From: an uncultured Bacteroidales bacterium
GTDB lineage: Bacteria; Bacteroidota; Bacteroidia; Bacteroidales; UBA932
Assembly (NCBI GenBank): GCA_946627685.1
Contig: CAMOVV010000081.1
Location: forward strand, 1-5,999
Length of the DNA stretch: 5,999 nt
Reading direction: 5' to 3'
The notes beneath the pieces were generated by a model that worked only from the letters and a program-made list of their open reading frames with translations, did no database searches and had not been told where the DNA came from. A program made the translations under genes and the position numbers. This document shows, one piece after another, positions 1-5,999 of this stretch (positions are counted from its first letter, which is position 1; each line of letters begins with the position of its first letter).

Positions 1-170
1 CAGCCTCGGTCCCTGCTGTAGAAGGTGACAAGCCCCGTGGAGACTGTCTTGTTGAAAGCTTCCTCGTTCATGTACCCGAGCATTAGCACCTGGAGACTGC
101 GGGCGTCCTGAACTATGGCTGGAATCAGCCCTTCGGAGTTTTTATTGTTATTTAAATCCTTGAATTCCAT
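1..170 (-). CDS. hisI: Phosphoribosyl-AMP cyclohydrolase, N-terminal part (HisI or HisIE), cut by the left window edge
   Basis: HisI opens the purine ring of phosphoribosyl-AMP, the third step of histidine synthesis, in the cytoplasm. Only 56 codons plus two bases are visible. They read through LIPAIVQDA (about residues 15-23), [12 protein letters not shown] (28-39) and VTFYSR (47-52), the usual N-terminal landmarks of the family. The metal-binding cysteine region and any C-terminal HisE (phosphoribosyl-ATP pyrophosphatase) domain would lie beyond the edge. A fused HisIE is expected because no separate hisE is seen, but that is inference. The ATG at 170 is the only candidate start, since an in-frame TAA lies at 191-189. 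The gene follows hisF by 24 nt and is probably co-transcribed. No Shine-Dalgarno sequence is visible, and the first codons are A/T-rich (several Asn and Lys). I am sure of the family and unsure whether HisE is attached. Confidence 0.93.
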   Translation of the reverse strand, partial: MEFKDLNNNKNSEGLIPAIVQDARSLQVLMLGYMNEEAFNKTVSTGLVTFYSRDRG

Positions 171-194
171 AGCTGTATTTGAATTTGATTATAG

Positions 195-950
195 TTACAC
201 TCTAACTGTTATCCCCCTTGCCGAAAGCTCTTTCTTGAGGGCTGTAATCGTGATTTCCCCATAGTGGAAGATGCTTGCCGCAAGGGCTGCGTCAGCCTTT
301 CCGGCGGTGAGGACTTCGGCTATGTCGTCCACGCTCCCGGCCCCGCCCGATGCAATCACGGGAATGCTGAGGGAAGAGCACAGGGCGGCGAAGGTCTCGC
401 AGGGATAGCCTTGCTTGCTGCCGTCGTGGTCCATTGATGTGAAAAGAATCTCTCCGGCTCCGCGGTTTTGAGCCTCGAGGGCCCAGGAGAACAGTTCCTT
501 GTCAGTTATGTTCCTGCCGCCGTGGGTGGTGACCCTCCAGACGCCGTCAATCAGGCGGGCGTCGATGGCGCATACGATGAACTGGGAACCATGCCTGGAA
601 GCGATTTCCGAGATGAGGGAGGGGTTCTCCACTGCGGCCGTGTTGACGGAAATTTTGTCGGCGCCTTCGTCGAGCAGCCTCGCGGCGTCGTCTTCGGAGG
701 AAATGCCTCCTCCCACGGTGAACGGAATGTCTATGGCTTCGGAAATCCTCCTTACCACCCCGGTGAAGGTCTTTCTTCCTTCGTGTGAGGCGCTTATGTC
801 CAGATAGACCAGCTCGTCCGCCCCTTCCGCGGCATACTTGGCCCCGAGTTCGACCGGGTCGCCGGCATCTCTCAGATTCTCGAAATGAATCCCTTTCACC
901 GTCCTCCCGTCTTTGACGTCAAGGCAGGGTATTATTCTCTTAGACAGCAT
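195..950 (-). CDS. hisF: Imidazole glycerol phosphate synthase, cyclase subunit HisF
   Basis: HisF uses ammonia delivered by HisH to convert PRFAR into imidazole glycerol phosphate (IGP) and AICAR, which links histidine to purine synthesis. The 251-residue protein is full length for this (beta/alpha)8-barrel family. It begins with [12 protein letters not shown], which carries the catalytic Asp11. The second catalytic Asp is D130 in VCAIDAR. Phosphate-binding loops are visible at FTVGGGI (77-83) and IASGGAG (199-205), and the [12 protein letters not shown] segment (171-182) is typical. The ATG start at 950 lies inside the end of hisA (11-nt overlap) and matches the usual HisF N-terminus, so no other start is needed. 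The partner gene hisH lies two genes upstream. The TAA stop is followed two codons later by a second in-frame TAA, and hisI starts in the same frame. Identification is secure. Confidence 0.98.
   Translation of the reverse strand: MLSKRIIPCLDVKDGRTVKGIHFENLRDAGDPVELGAKYAAEGADELVYLDISASHEGRKTFTGVVRRISEAIDIPFTVGGGISSEDDAARLLDEGADKISVNTAAVENPSLISEIASRHGSQFIVCAIDARLIDGVWRVTTHGGRNITDKELFSWALEAQNRGAGEILFTSMDHDGSKQGYPCETFAALCSSLSIPVIASGGAGSVDDIAEVLTAGKADAALAASIFHYGEITITALKKELSARGITVRV
940..950 (-). other. hisA/hisF 11-nt gene overlap
   Basis: The hisF ATG (950-948) lies within hisA, whose TAA stop is at 942-940. The two reading frames differ. Such overlaps commonly couple translation of adjacent genes, here two related barrel enzymes that act in successive steps. 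The sequence shows the overlap; the coupling is inferred. Confidence 0.85.
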
Positions 951-1662
951 TTTCCATGAATTTACGGATATCCTCCGGCGTTATTCTCCCTTCATATATC
1001 GCCTTCCCGACAATAACTCCCTTGATTCCGGCAGAGTCCAGAAGGGCGATATCTTCCATCGATGAAATGCCTCCGCTGGCGATGACGTCAATCCCCGGGA
1101 ATTTTCCCTGGAGGGCCGAGTAGAAGGCGGCATCCACTCCGGAGAGCGTTCCGTCGCGGGAGATGTCGGTGCAGATGACGCTCTCGAGGGTGGGGTAGCG
1201 CAAAAGAAGGTCCTCCACCGTGGTTCCGGTGTCCTCCAGCCATCCTTTCACCGCGATGAAGCCCTTGCGGTGGTCGGCTCCGAGGATAATCTTCCCGGCG
1301 AACTCCCTGAGCCAGGAGTCGAAAAGGTCCGGCGAGGAGACGGCGACGCTCCCGCAGATGGCGTGCGAAGCCCCGGCTGAAAAGACGGAATGAATTGATT
1401 CCGTGGTTTTTATCCCTCCGCCAAATTCCACTTCCATTCCTGTGCCCCGGACGATTCTTTCAAGGACGGAAAGGTTGACCGGGGAAGAAGACTTCGCCCC
1501 GTCGAGGTCCACGAGGTGGAGTCTCGCAGCTCCGCAATCCTTGAAAAGGGCGGCGGCCTGGAGAGGGTCGTCGAAATAGGTCTTGCTCCTGGAGTAGTCT
1601 CCCTTGGTGAGCCGGACGCATTTTCCTCCGGATATGTCGATAGCGGGGATTATGTTGATCAT
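940..1662 (-). CDS. hisA: ProFAR isomerase HisA
   Basis: HisA isomerises ProFAR to PRFAR, the fourth step of the pathway and the source of the HisF/HisH substrate. The start was chosen at the ATG at 1662, which gives 240 residues and the standard N-terminus MINIIPAID with catalytic Asp9. The reading frame extends 50 codons further upstream, but that part is an arginine-rich stretch overlapping hisH and does not look like HisA. Barrel landmarks are LVDLDGA (50-56), EFGGGI (79-84), the second catalytic Asp D130 in GADHRKG, the [11 protein letters not shown] loop (165-175) and IASGGIS (194-200). Length is normal for the family. It overlaps hisH by 4 nt upstream and hisF by 11 nt downstream. The separate hisF and full histidine operon argue for a dedicated HisA rather than a dual-function PriA. 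Confidence 0.97.
   Translation of the reverse strand: MINIIPAIDISGGKCVRLTKGDYSRSKTYFDDPLQAAALFKDCGAARLHLVDLDGAKSSSPVNLSVLERIVRGTGMEVEFGGGIKTTESIHSVFSAGASHAICGSVAVSSPDLFDSWLREFAGKIILGADHRKGFIAVKGWLEDTGTTVEDLLLRYPTLESVICTDISRDGTLSGVDAAFYSALQGKFPGIDVIASGGISSMEDIALLDSAGIKGVIVGKAIYEGRITPEDIRKFMENAV
1659..1662 (-). other. hisH/hisA ATGA overlap
   Basis: The bases read ATGA on the minus strand: the hisA ATG (1662-1660) shares bases with the hisH TGA (1661-1659). This is the classic arrangement for translational coupling by terminating and reinitiating ribosomes. There is no obvious Shine-Dalgarno sequence just upstream. The coupling itself is inferred. Confidence 0.85.
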
Positions 1663-2267
1663 AGGCTCATTCTGATGAAGTTGGAAAGAATCATTGCCCC
1701 GGCGTCGCCGCTTTTTTCGGGGTGGAACTGCACTCCGTAAAAATTGTTCCTGCAAAGGGCGGCGCTGAATGTCCTCGAGCCGTAAACGCTTGTGGCCAAG
1801 GTGTCTTCGCAAAGCCCCGCATAGTATGAATGTACGTAGTAGAGCCAGGGCATATCCGGCAGGCCGTCAAAAAGAGGGGAGTCCGGGCGGGAAACCGTGT
1901 TCCAACCCATGTGGGGAATCTTCACGGCCTCGGAGGCGGAGGAGTCTTCGGGGGAGAACCTCCTCACGCTCGTGCGGAAAATCCCCATTCCGTCCACGTC
2001 TCCCTCGTCGCTGTGCAGGCACATGAGCTGCATTCCGATGCAGATGCCGAGGACGGGAGCTTCGAGGGTGGGAATCACCTTGTCCAGGCCGGTGGCCCGC
2101 AGCCTCTCCATTGCGGAAGACGCTTCGCCGACCCCGGGAAGGATGACCCCTCCGGCGGAGCGGACGACCTCTTCCGAGGAGGTGACGGCAAAGTCCGCCC
2201 CAAGTCTGGCAAGAGCATTTTTGACAGACCGTAGATTTCCTGTATTATAGTCTATTATGGCAATCAT
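1659..2267 (-). CDS. hisH: Imidazole glycerol phosphate synthase, glutaminase subunit HisH
   Basis: HisH is a class I glutamine amidotransferase that hydrolyses glutamine and passes ammonia to HisF. The 202-residue protein is of normal length. It starts with IAIIDYNTGNLRSV (2-15) and has the PGVG oxyanion-loop motif (44-47). The nucleophile is Cys76 in LGICIGMQL. IPHMGWN (117-123) is present, and His182 and Glu184 in FHPEKSG complete the triad, so the enzyme looks active. The ATG at 2267 follows the hisCB stop by 18 nt. That spacer is A-rich (GATAAAGAAAAAC) and lacks a clear Shine-Dalgarno sequence. The start lies in the same frame as hisCB, separated by the TAA at 2288-2286. The 3' end overlaps hisA by 4 nt. 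HisH and HisF are separate polypeptides here, as usual in bacteria. Confidence 0.97.
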   Translation of the reverse strand: MIAIIDYNTGNLRSVKNALARLGADFAVTSSEEVVRSAGGVILPGVGEASSAMERLRATGLDKVIPTLEAPVLGICIGMQLMCLHSDEGDVDGMGIFRTSVRRFSPEDSSASEAVKIPHMGWNTVSRPDSPLFDGLPDMPWLYYVHSYYAGLCEDTLATSVYGSRTFSAALCRNNFYGVQFHPEKSGDAGAMILSNFIRMSL

Positions 2268-2285
2268 CGGAAGTTTTTCTTTATC

Positions 2286-3932
2286 TTAAATCAACCCTTT
2301 GCTGGAAGGCATTTCATAGGGGAAACGGCTTCTTGCCACGGCCATCCTCAGCGCCCGCGCGAAGGCCTTGAACACAGCCTCCGCCTTGTGGTGGTTGTTC
2401 TCGCCGACGGCTTTTATGTGCAGGTTGCATTTGGCGTTGTGGCAGACCGACTGGAAGAAATGCCTGAACATTTCGGTGGGAACGTCCCCCACATATTCCC
2501 TCGTGAACTCCACATCCCATTGGAAATCAATTCTTCCGCCTAAATCGACAAGGACTGTGGCCTCGCACTCGTCCATCGGCAGGGCGAAGCCGTATCTCTC
2601 GATGCCGGCCTTGGTGCCGAGAGCGCGCAGAAGGGCCTCTCCCAGCACTATTCCCACATCTTCCATGGTATGGTGTTCGTCCACTTCCAGGTCTCCTTCA
2701 GCCTTGACGTTCAGGGAGAAACCTCCGTGGCTAGGAATCTGTTCCAGCATGTGGTCGAAGAATTTCAGGCCTGTGTCCGCCTTGCATCCGGAGCCCGGAC
2801 GGTCAAGGTTGAGGTCCACGGTGACATTTGTCTCCTTTGTCTTTCGCGAAAGGACGACATGCCGCTCTCCGGGGGTGAAAACTGCCGGAACTGCGGCAGC
2901 CGGGTCCCGAAGGATATCCAGCAGGCGGGAATTTTCCTGCAGGGTGCCGACGGTAATCCTCAGACAGCCTTCGCAGCCCTTGACCCGGGACCTGTTGCGG
3001 ACGATTATTCCGCTGGATATGAGAAGGTTGTAGAGGCCGTCCGGGTCATCAACCCGCACCAGGAGGAAATTGGCGTCCGAAGGGTAAACCTTTTGGACGC
3101 AGGGGAAGGCGGGGAGCTCTTTTTCAAGCCTTTCCCTCTCCCTAAGAATTTCTTTGACGTGAGAAGCCTTCAATTCGGGGGAGAGCCTTTCGAGGGCCGT
3201 CCGCTGGGCCGGACCGTTGATGTTGTAGGGGTATTTCAGCTTGGAGAAAAGCTCTATGACGGGGGCCGCGGCGATGGCAAGTCCGATACGGAGCCCTGCG
3301 AGTCCCCAGGCCTTGGACAGCGTCTGCAGGATGATGATATTGGGGTGTCCGCCGATGTCTTCGGCGAGGGAAGGGGCCGGGGAAAAATCTATGTAAGCCT
3401 CGTCCACTACCACGATTCCCTGAAAACTGTCAGCCAGGGAAAGAATCTCTTCCCGGGGGAAGGAGTTGCCCGAAGGGTTGTTGGGAGAGCAGAGGAAAAG
3501 CAGTTTGGCGCCTCTCTCCGAGAGTATGGCCCGGGTGTCAAGGGAAAAATCGTCCTTCAGCTGCACCTTCTTCAGGGGAACGTCGTTCATCGCGGCCGCC
3601 ACGGAGTACATTCCGTAGCTTGGGGCTATGGCCAGGGCCTTGTCTTTGCCGGGAGTGCAGAAGACCCTGTAGCACAGGTCAATGGCCTCGTCGCTGCCGT
3701 TCCCGAGGAAGATGTTCTCCACGGGAATCCCCTTGATGGAAGAGATGCGCTCTTTCAGAAGTTTCTGGTGGGGGTCGGGATATCTGTTCAGCCCGTTGTC
3801 GTAGGGGCTTTCGTTGGCGTCGAGGAAAATCCCCAGGTCGCCGCCGGTGTATTCGTCCCTGGCGGTGGAGTAGGGCTCGAGGTCTCTTATGCAGGGTCTG
3901 GCGAGGGCCAGGACAGACTGTATATCTTTCAT
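2286..3932 (-). CDS. hisCB: HisC-HisB fusion: histidinol-phosphate aminotransferase joined to imidazoleglycerol-phosphate dehydratase
   Basis: This single 548-codon gene carries two enzymes. Residues 1 to about 341 are HisC, a fold-type I PLP aminotransferase. Visible landmarks are LDANESPY (37-44), RYPDP (50-54), GNGSDEAID (78-86), SPNNPSG (149-155), DEAYIDF (177-183), the PLP lysine K207 in TLSKAWGLAGLRIG, and R325 in CLRITVGT. After a linker of about 15 residues, residues 357-548 are the dehydratase, with FFDHMLEQ (391-398) and the metal motifs DEHHTMED (418-425) and ENNHHKAE (511-518). The dehydratase makes imidazole acetol phosphate, which the aminotransferase consumes, so the fused enzymes act in consecutive steps. 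No HAD phosphatase domain is present. The start was set at the ATG at 3932, 2 nt after the hisD stop. The frame stays open 59 codons upstream, but that part is an arginine- and histidine-rich stretch overlapping hisD and was excluded. All key residues seen are intact. Domain calls are secure; physical continuity of the protein is inferred from the open frame. Confidence 0.95.
   Translation of the reverse strand: MKDIQSVLALARPCIRDLEPYSTARDEYTGGDLGIFLDANESPYDNGLNRYPDPHQKLLKERISSIKGIPVENIFLGNGSDEAIDLCYRVFCTPGKDKALAIAPSYGMYSVAAAMNDVPLKKVQLKDDFSLDTRAILSERGAKLLFLCSPNNPSGNSFPREEILSLADSFQGIVVVDEAYIDFSPAPSLAEDIGGHPNIIILQTLSKAWGLAGLRIGLAIAAAPVIELFSKLKYPYNINGPAQRTALERLSPELKASHVKEILRERERLEKELPAFPCVQKVYPSDANFLLVRVDDPDGLYNLLISSGIIVRNRSRVKGCEGCLRITVGTLQENSRLLDILRDPAAAVPAVFTPGERHVVLSRKTKETNVTVDLNLDRPGSGCKADTGLKFFDHMLEQIPSHGGFSLNVKAEGDLEVDEHHTMEDVGIVLGEALLRALGTKAGIERYGFALPMDECEATVLVDLGGRIDFQWDVEFTREYVGDVPTEMFRHFFQSVCHNAKCNLHIKAVGENNHHKAEAVFKAFARALRMAVARSRFPYEMPSSKGLI
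2865..2909 (-). other. Interdomain linker of the HisC-HisB fusion
   Basis: Approximate residues 342-356 join the end of the aminotransferase (SRLLDIL) to the start of the dehydratase (RHVVLSRKTKETN). The linker is rich in Ala, Pro and Val (DPAAAVPAVFTPGE). It contains no stop and no ATG, GTG or TTG codon. The next in-frame Met is residue 395, already inside the dehydratase core. An independent start for the dehydratase is therefore unlikely. The edges are estimated from the conserved motifs on each side. Confidence 0.75.
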
Positions 3933-3934
3933 GC

Positions 3935-5212
3935 TCAGTTGTTTGTCAATCTTATACGGACGGCGTTGGCGTGAGCCTGCAAGCCTTCGGCTTCTGCCAT
4001 TGATATGATGGTGCCGCCGAGGTTGGCGAGGCCTTCCCGGGAAATGTCCTGGATGGTCATTTTTCTTGTGAAACTGTCGAGGCTTACTCCGGAGAAAGAC
4101 CGCGCCCATCCGGAGGTGGGGAGGGTGTGGTTGGTGCCGGAAGCGTAGTCTCCGGCGCTCTCCGGGGAATAGTTGCCAAGGAAGACGCTGCCGGCGGCGG
4201 TGATGCTTTCGGCAATCGTCCCGGCGTCTTCCATCGAGATTATAAGGTGCTCGGGGGCATAGAAGTTGGCGTAGTCCACCATGTCCGAGGTGTCGGGAAA
4301 AACGATGGCGAAGCTGTTCTGAAGGGCTTTTTCCACGGTTTCAAGCCTGGGGAGGTCCTTTTTCTGCGCTTCAATGAATTTCAAAACCTCGCGGGCGAAA
4401 CCGGCGTCGTGGCACAGTAGGACGGCCTGGCTGTCCGGCCCGTGTTCGGCCTGGGACAGAAGGTCGGAGGCCACGAATGCGGGATTTGCCGACGGGTCTG
4501 CCATCACCATCACCTCCGAAGGGCCTGCGGGCATGTCCACGGCAACGTCCGACACGCTAAGTATCTGCTTGGCTTTCATGACATAACGGTTCCCTGGGCC
4601 GAAAATTTTGTCCCTGCGGGGCACTGTTTTGGTCCCGCAGGCCATCGCCGCAATCGCCTGGGCCCCTCCCACAGTGAAAATCCTGTCGATGCCGCAGACG
4701 GACGCGGCATAGACAATCTCGGGGCAGACCCCATCTTTTGACGGGGGAGTGCAGAGTATCACGTCTTTGCAGCCGGCAACCGAGGCGGGGATTCCGAGCA
4801 TCAGGACGGTGGAGAAAAGGGGAGCCCGCCCTCCGGGAATGTAGAGGCCGACCTTTTCGATGGGAACGCTCTTCCAGACGCACTTCACCCCCGGCGAGGT
4901 CTCAACCTCCACGGGAGCGCGCTTCTGCGCCTGGTGGAAGGCCCTAATGTTGTCCGCGGCCTGTCCTATGGCGTTTTTGAGCTCCGGCGAAACTTTCCTG
5001 CAGGCCGAGTCGATTTCGTCCCTGGAAAGTTCAAGGGAAGAAAGTTCTACCGAGTCAATTTCCCTGCTCAGGCGCAGCAGGGCCTCGTCCGAGTTTTCCC
5101 TGACGTCGCGAATGATGGACCTTACCCTTTCCTCTATGTCCGGGTCGTCGGCCAGGGAACGGTTGGCAAGATTGCTCCATTCCTCCCGTGATGGATTGAT
5201 ATATAATTGCAT
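3935..5212 (-). CDS. hisD: Histidinol dehydrogenase HisD
   Basis: HisD is a zinc- and NAD-dependent cytoplasmic enzyme that carries out the last two oxidations, from histidinol through histidinal to histidine. The 425-residue protein is close to the usual length of about 430. Visible motifs are YIPGGRAPLFSTVLM (124-138), VGGAQAIAA (181-189) and FGPGNRYV (204-211). The zinc ligands Q254 and H257 are in SQAEHGPDSQ, D355 is in GDYASGTNHTLPT and H414 is in GLQAHANAVR. The catalytic pair E321-H322 is in YAPEHLI. All are present, so the enzyme should be active. The ATG at 5212 lies 12 nt after the hisG stop. No Shine-Dalgarno sequence is apparent. The stop is only 2 nt before the hisCB start, which suggests coupled translation. 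Confidence 0.98.
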   Translation of the reverse strand: MQLYINPSREEWSNLANRSLADDPDIEERVRSIIRDVRENSDEALLRLSREIDSVELSSLELSRDEIDSACRKVSPELKNAIGQAADNIRAFHQAQKRAPVEVETSPGVKCVWKSVPIEKVGLYIPGGRAPLFSTVLMLGIPASVAGCKDVILCTPPSKDGVCPEIVYAASVCGIDRIFTVGGAQAIAAMACGTKTVPRRDKIFGPGNRYVMKAKQILSVSDVAVDMPAGPSEVMVMADPSANPAFVASDLLSQAEHGPDSQAVLLCHDAGFAREVLKFIEAQKKDLPRLETVEKALQNSFAIVFPDTSDMVDYANFYAPEHLIISMEDAGTIAESITAAGSVFLGNYSPESAGDYASGTNHTLPTSGWARSFSGVSLDSFTRKMTIQDISREGLANLGGTIISMAEAEGLQAHANAVRIRLTNN

Positions 5213-5224
5213 AAGAGAGGTTAT

Positions 5225-5999
5225 CTAAAGTACCATTTTCTCTACGGAAAGAACCAGGATACCTTCGGCTCCTATCTTTTTGAGCTGCTCGATTTTGTCC
5301 CAGAGCACGTCTGAATCCACGACCGAGTGGAGCGACGACCAGCCCTTCTGGGCGAGGGGGAGGACGGTGGGGCTGCGCATTGCGGGAACTATGCGGATGG
5401 CCTCTTCGATCCTTTCGTCGGGAATATTCATGAGGAGGTATCTCTTGCCCCTGCTGCCTTTAATGGATTCGAAGCGGAACTGTATCTGTTCCAGAAGCTT
5501 CCGGTTCTCTTCCGACAGTTCTCCCGACGAGATGAGGACGGCCTCGGAGTCCACGACCCTTTCCACTTCCTTGAGTCCGTTGGTGACCAGGGTGGCCCCG
5601 GAGGAAACTATGTCGAAGATTGCGTCTCCCATCCCGACAGTCGGGGCGATTTCCACGCTTCCCGCTATCGTCCTGATTTCAGCGTTGATGCCGAAGGTGC
5701 GGAAATGGTTCCTGAGGATATTTGGATAGGATGTGGCCACGGTTTTCCCCTCGAACCATGACAGGTTGTTGTATTCTGCGTTTTTGGGAACCGCGAGGGA
5801 GAGATGGCAGCCGCCGAAGCCGAGTTTCATTATGACTTTCACGTCCATTCCCTTTTCCAGCACTTCGTTGTAGCCGACGATTCCGAGGTCGGCTGCACCT
5901 GATGCGACTGCCTGGGGAATGTCGTCGTCCCTGAGCATGAGCACTTCTACGGGAAAGTTGGATGCCGGGGTGAGAAATTTGCGGGCGGCTTCGTCCACC
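5225..5999 (-). CDS. hisG: ATP phosphoribosyltransferase HisG, long form, N-terminus cut by the right window edge
   Basis: HisG condenses ATP and PRPP, the committed and normally histidine-inhibited first step. The visible part is about 257 residues; a full long-form protein has roughly 280-300, so some 25-40 N-terminal residues lie beyond the edge. The frame is open to the edge. The GTG near the edge (5998-5996) is an internal Val codon, not the start. Numbering from that Val, landmarks are VEVLMLRDDDIPQAV (17-31), ADLGIVGYNE (36-45) and the PRPP-binding region GDAIFDIVSSGATL (124-137). The C-terminal stretch KRYLLMNIPD to the end (about 185-257) is the regulatory domain of the long form, with MRSPTVLPL (207-215). 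Its presence means no HisZ partner should be needed and suggests feedback inhibition by histidine. The stop is TAG at 5227-5225. It is the first gene of the operon visible here; any promoter or leader lies outside the window. Confidence 0.97.
   Translation of the reverse strand, partial: VDEAARKFLTPASNFPVEVLMLRDDDIPQAVASGAADLGIVGYNEVLEKGMDVKVIMKLGFGGCHLSLAVPKNAEYNNLSWFEGKTVATSYPNILRNHFRTFGINAEIRTIAGSVEIAPTVGMGDAIFDIVSSGATLVTNGLKEVERVVDSEAVLISSGELSEENRKLLEQIQFRFESIKGSRGKRYLLMNIPDERIEEAIRIVPAMRSPTVLPLAQKGWSSLHSVVDSDVLWDKIEQLKKIGAEGILVLSVEKMVL

Noticed and set aside
188..193. TATAAT hexamer on the minus strand just upstream of hisI, a possible internal promoter
   Set aside because: It is in an A/T-rich 24-nt spacer, has no convincing -35 partner, and the Bacteroidota -7 consensus (TAnnTTTG) is not present. 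Chance is the simpler explanation.
1663..1812. 50-residue N-terminal extension of the HisA frame
   Set aside because: It overlaps the end of hisH, is strongly basic, and precedes the standard MINIIPAID start of HisA.
2670..3974. Long open frame of 434 codons on the plus strand, antisense to hisCB
   Set aside because: It lies almost entirely opposite a gene with clear catalytic motifs. Its translation is rich in Gly, Val and Arg with no recognisable motif. Long antisense frames are expected opposite GC-rich coding sequence.
3933..4109. 59-residue N-terminal extension of the HisC-HisB frame
   Set aside because: It overlaps the conserved C-terminus of hisD in another frame. It is Arg/His/Pro-rich and unlike HisC, whereas the ATG at 3932, 2 nt after the hisD stop, gives a normal HisC N-terminus.
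4557..4883. 108-codon minus-strand frame inside hisD
   Set aside because: It is a different frame of the hisD coding sequence with Arg-rich, motif-free translation, and hisD motifs are continuous across this region.
5996..5998. GTG near the right edge as the start codon of hisG
   Set aside because: The family N-terminus with its first strand and early conserved residues is missing. The frame is open to the edge, and the fragment is about 25-40 residues short of a long-form HisG.

Overview
The window is a nearly complete histidine biosynthesis operon. Every gene is read on the minus strand, so transcription runs from the right edge to the left edge. In transcription order: hisG (5' end off the right edge), hisD, a single gene fusing hisC to the hisB dehydratase domain, hisH, hisA, hisF, and the start of hisI or hisIE (cut by the left edge). 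The genes are packed tightly. The four gaps are 12, 2, 18 and 24 nt, hisH/hisA overlap by 4 nt and hisA/hisF by 11 nt. No non-coding stretch exceeds 24 nt, and I see no RNA gene, mobile element, CRISPR array, internal promoter or terminator.

Organism: most likely a GC-rich member of the Bacteroidota (Bacteroidales-like). This is inferred from the gene order G-D-C-B-H-A-F-I, the long-form HisG with its own C-terminal regulatory domain, and the lack of clear Shine-Dalgarno sequences before the starts, several of which follow A-rich stretches instead. I cannot name a genus.

Function: HisG joins PRPP and ATP. HisI (with HisE, if fused to it beyond the edge) processes the product, HisA isomerises it, and HisH/HisF make imidazole glycerol phosphate (IGP) and AICAR. 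The IGP dehydratase domain then makes imidazole acetol phosphate, the HisC domain transaminates it to histidinol phosphate, and HisD oxidises histidinol to histidine. The one step not encoded here is dephosphorylation of histidinol phosphate.

The main point of interest is the 548-codon hisC-hisB fusion (3932 to 2286). The aminotransferase runs in frame into the IGP dehydratase through a linker of about 15 residues that has no ATG, GTG or TTG codon. The HAD-type histidinol-phosphate phosphatase domain, often found at the N-terminus of bifunctional HisB proteins, is absent. The rest of the window looks like ordinary, intact core metabolism.
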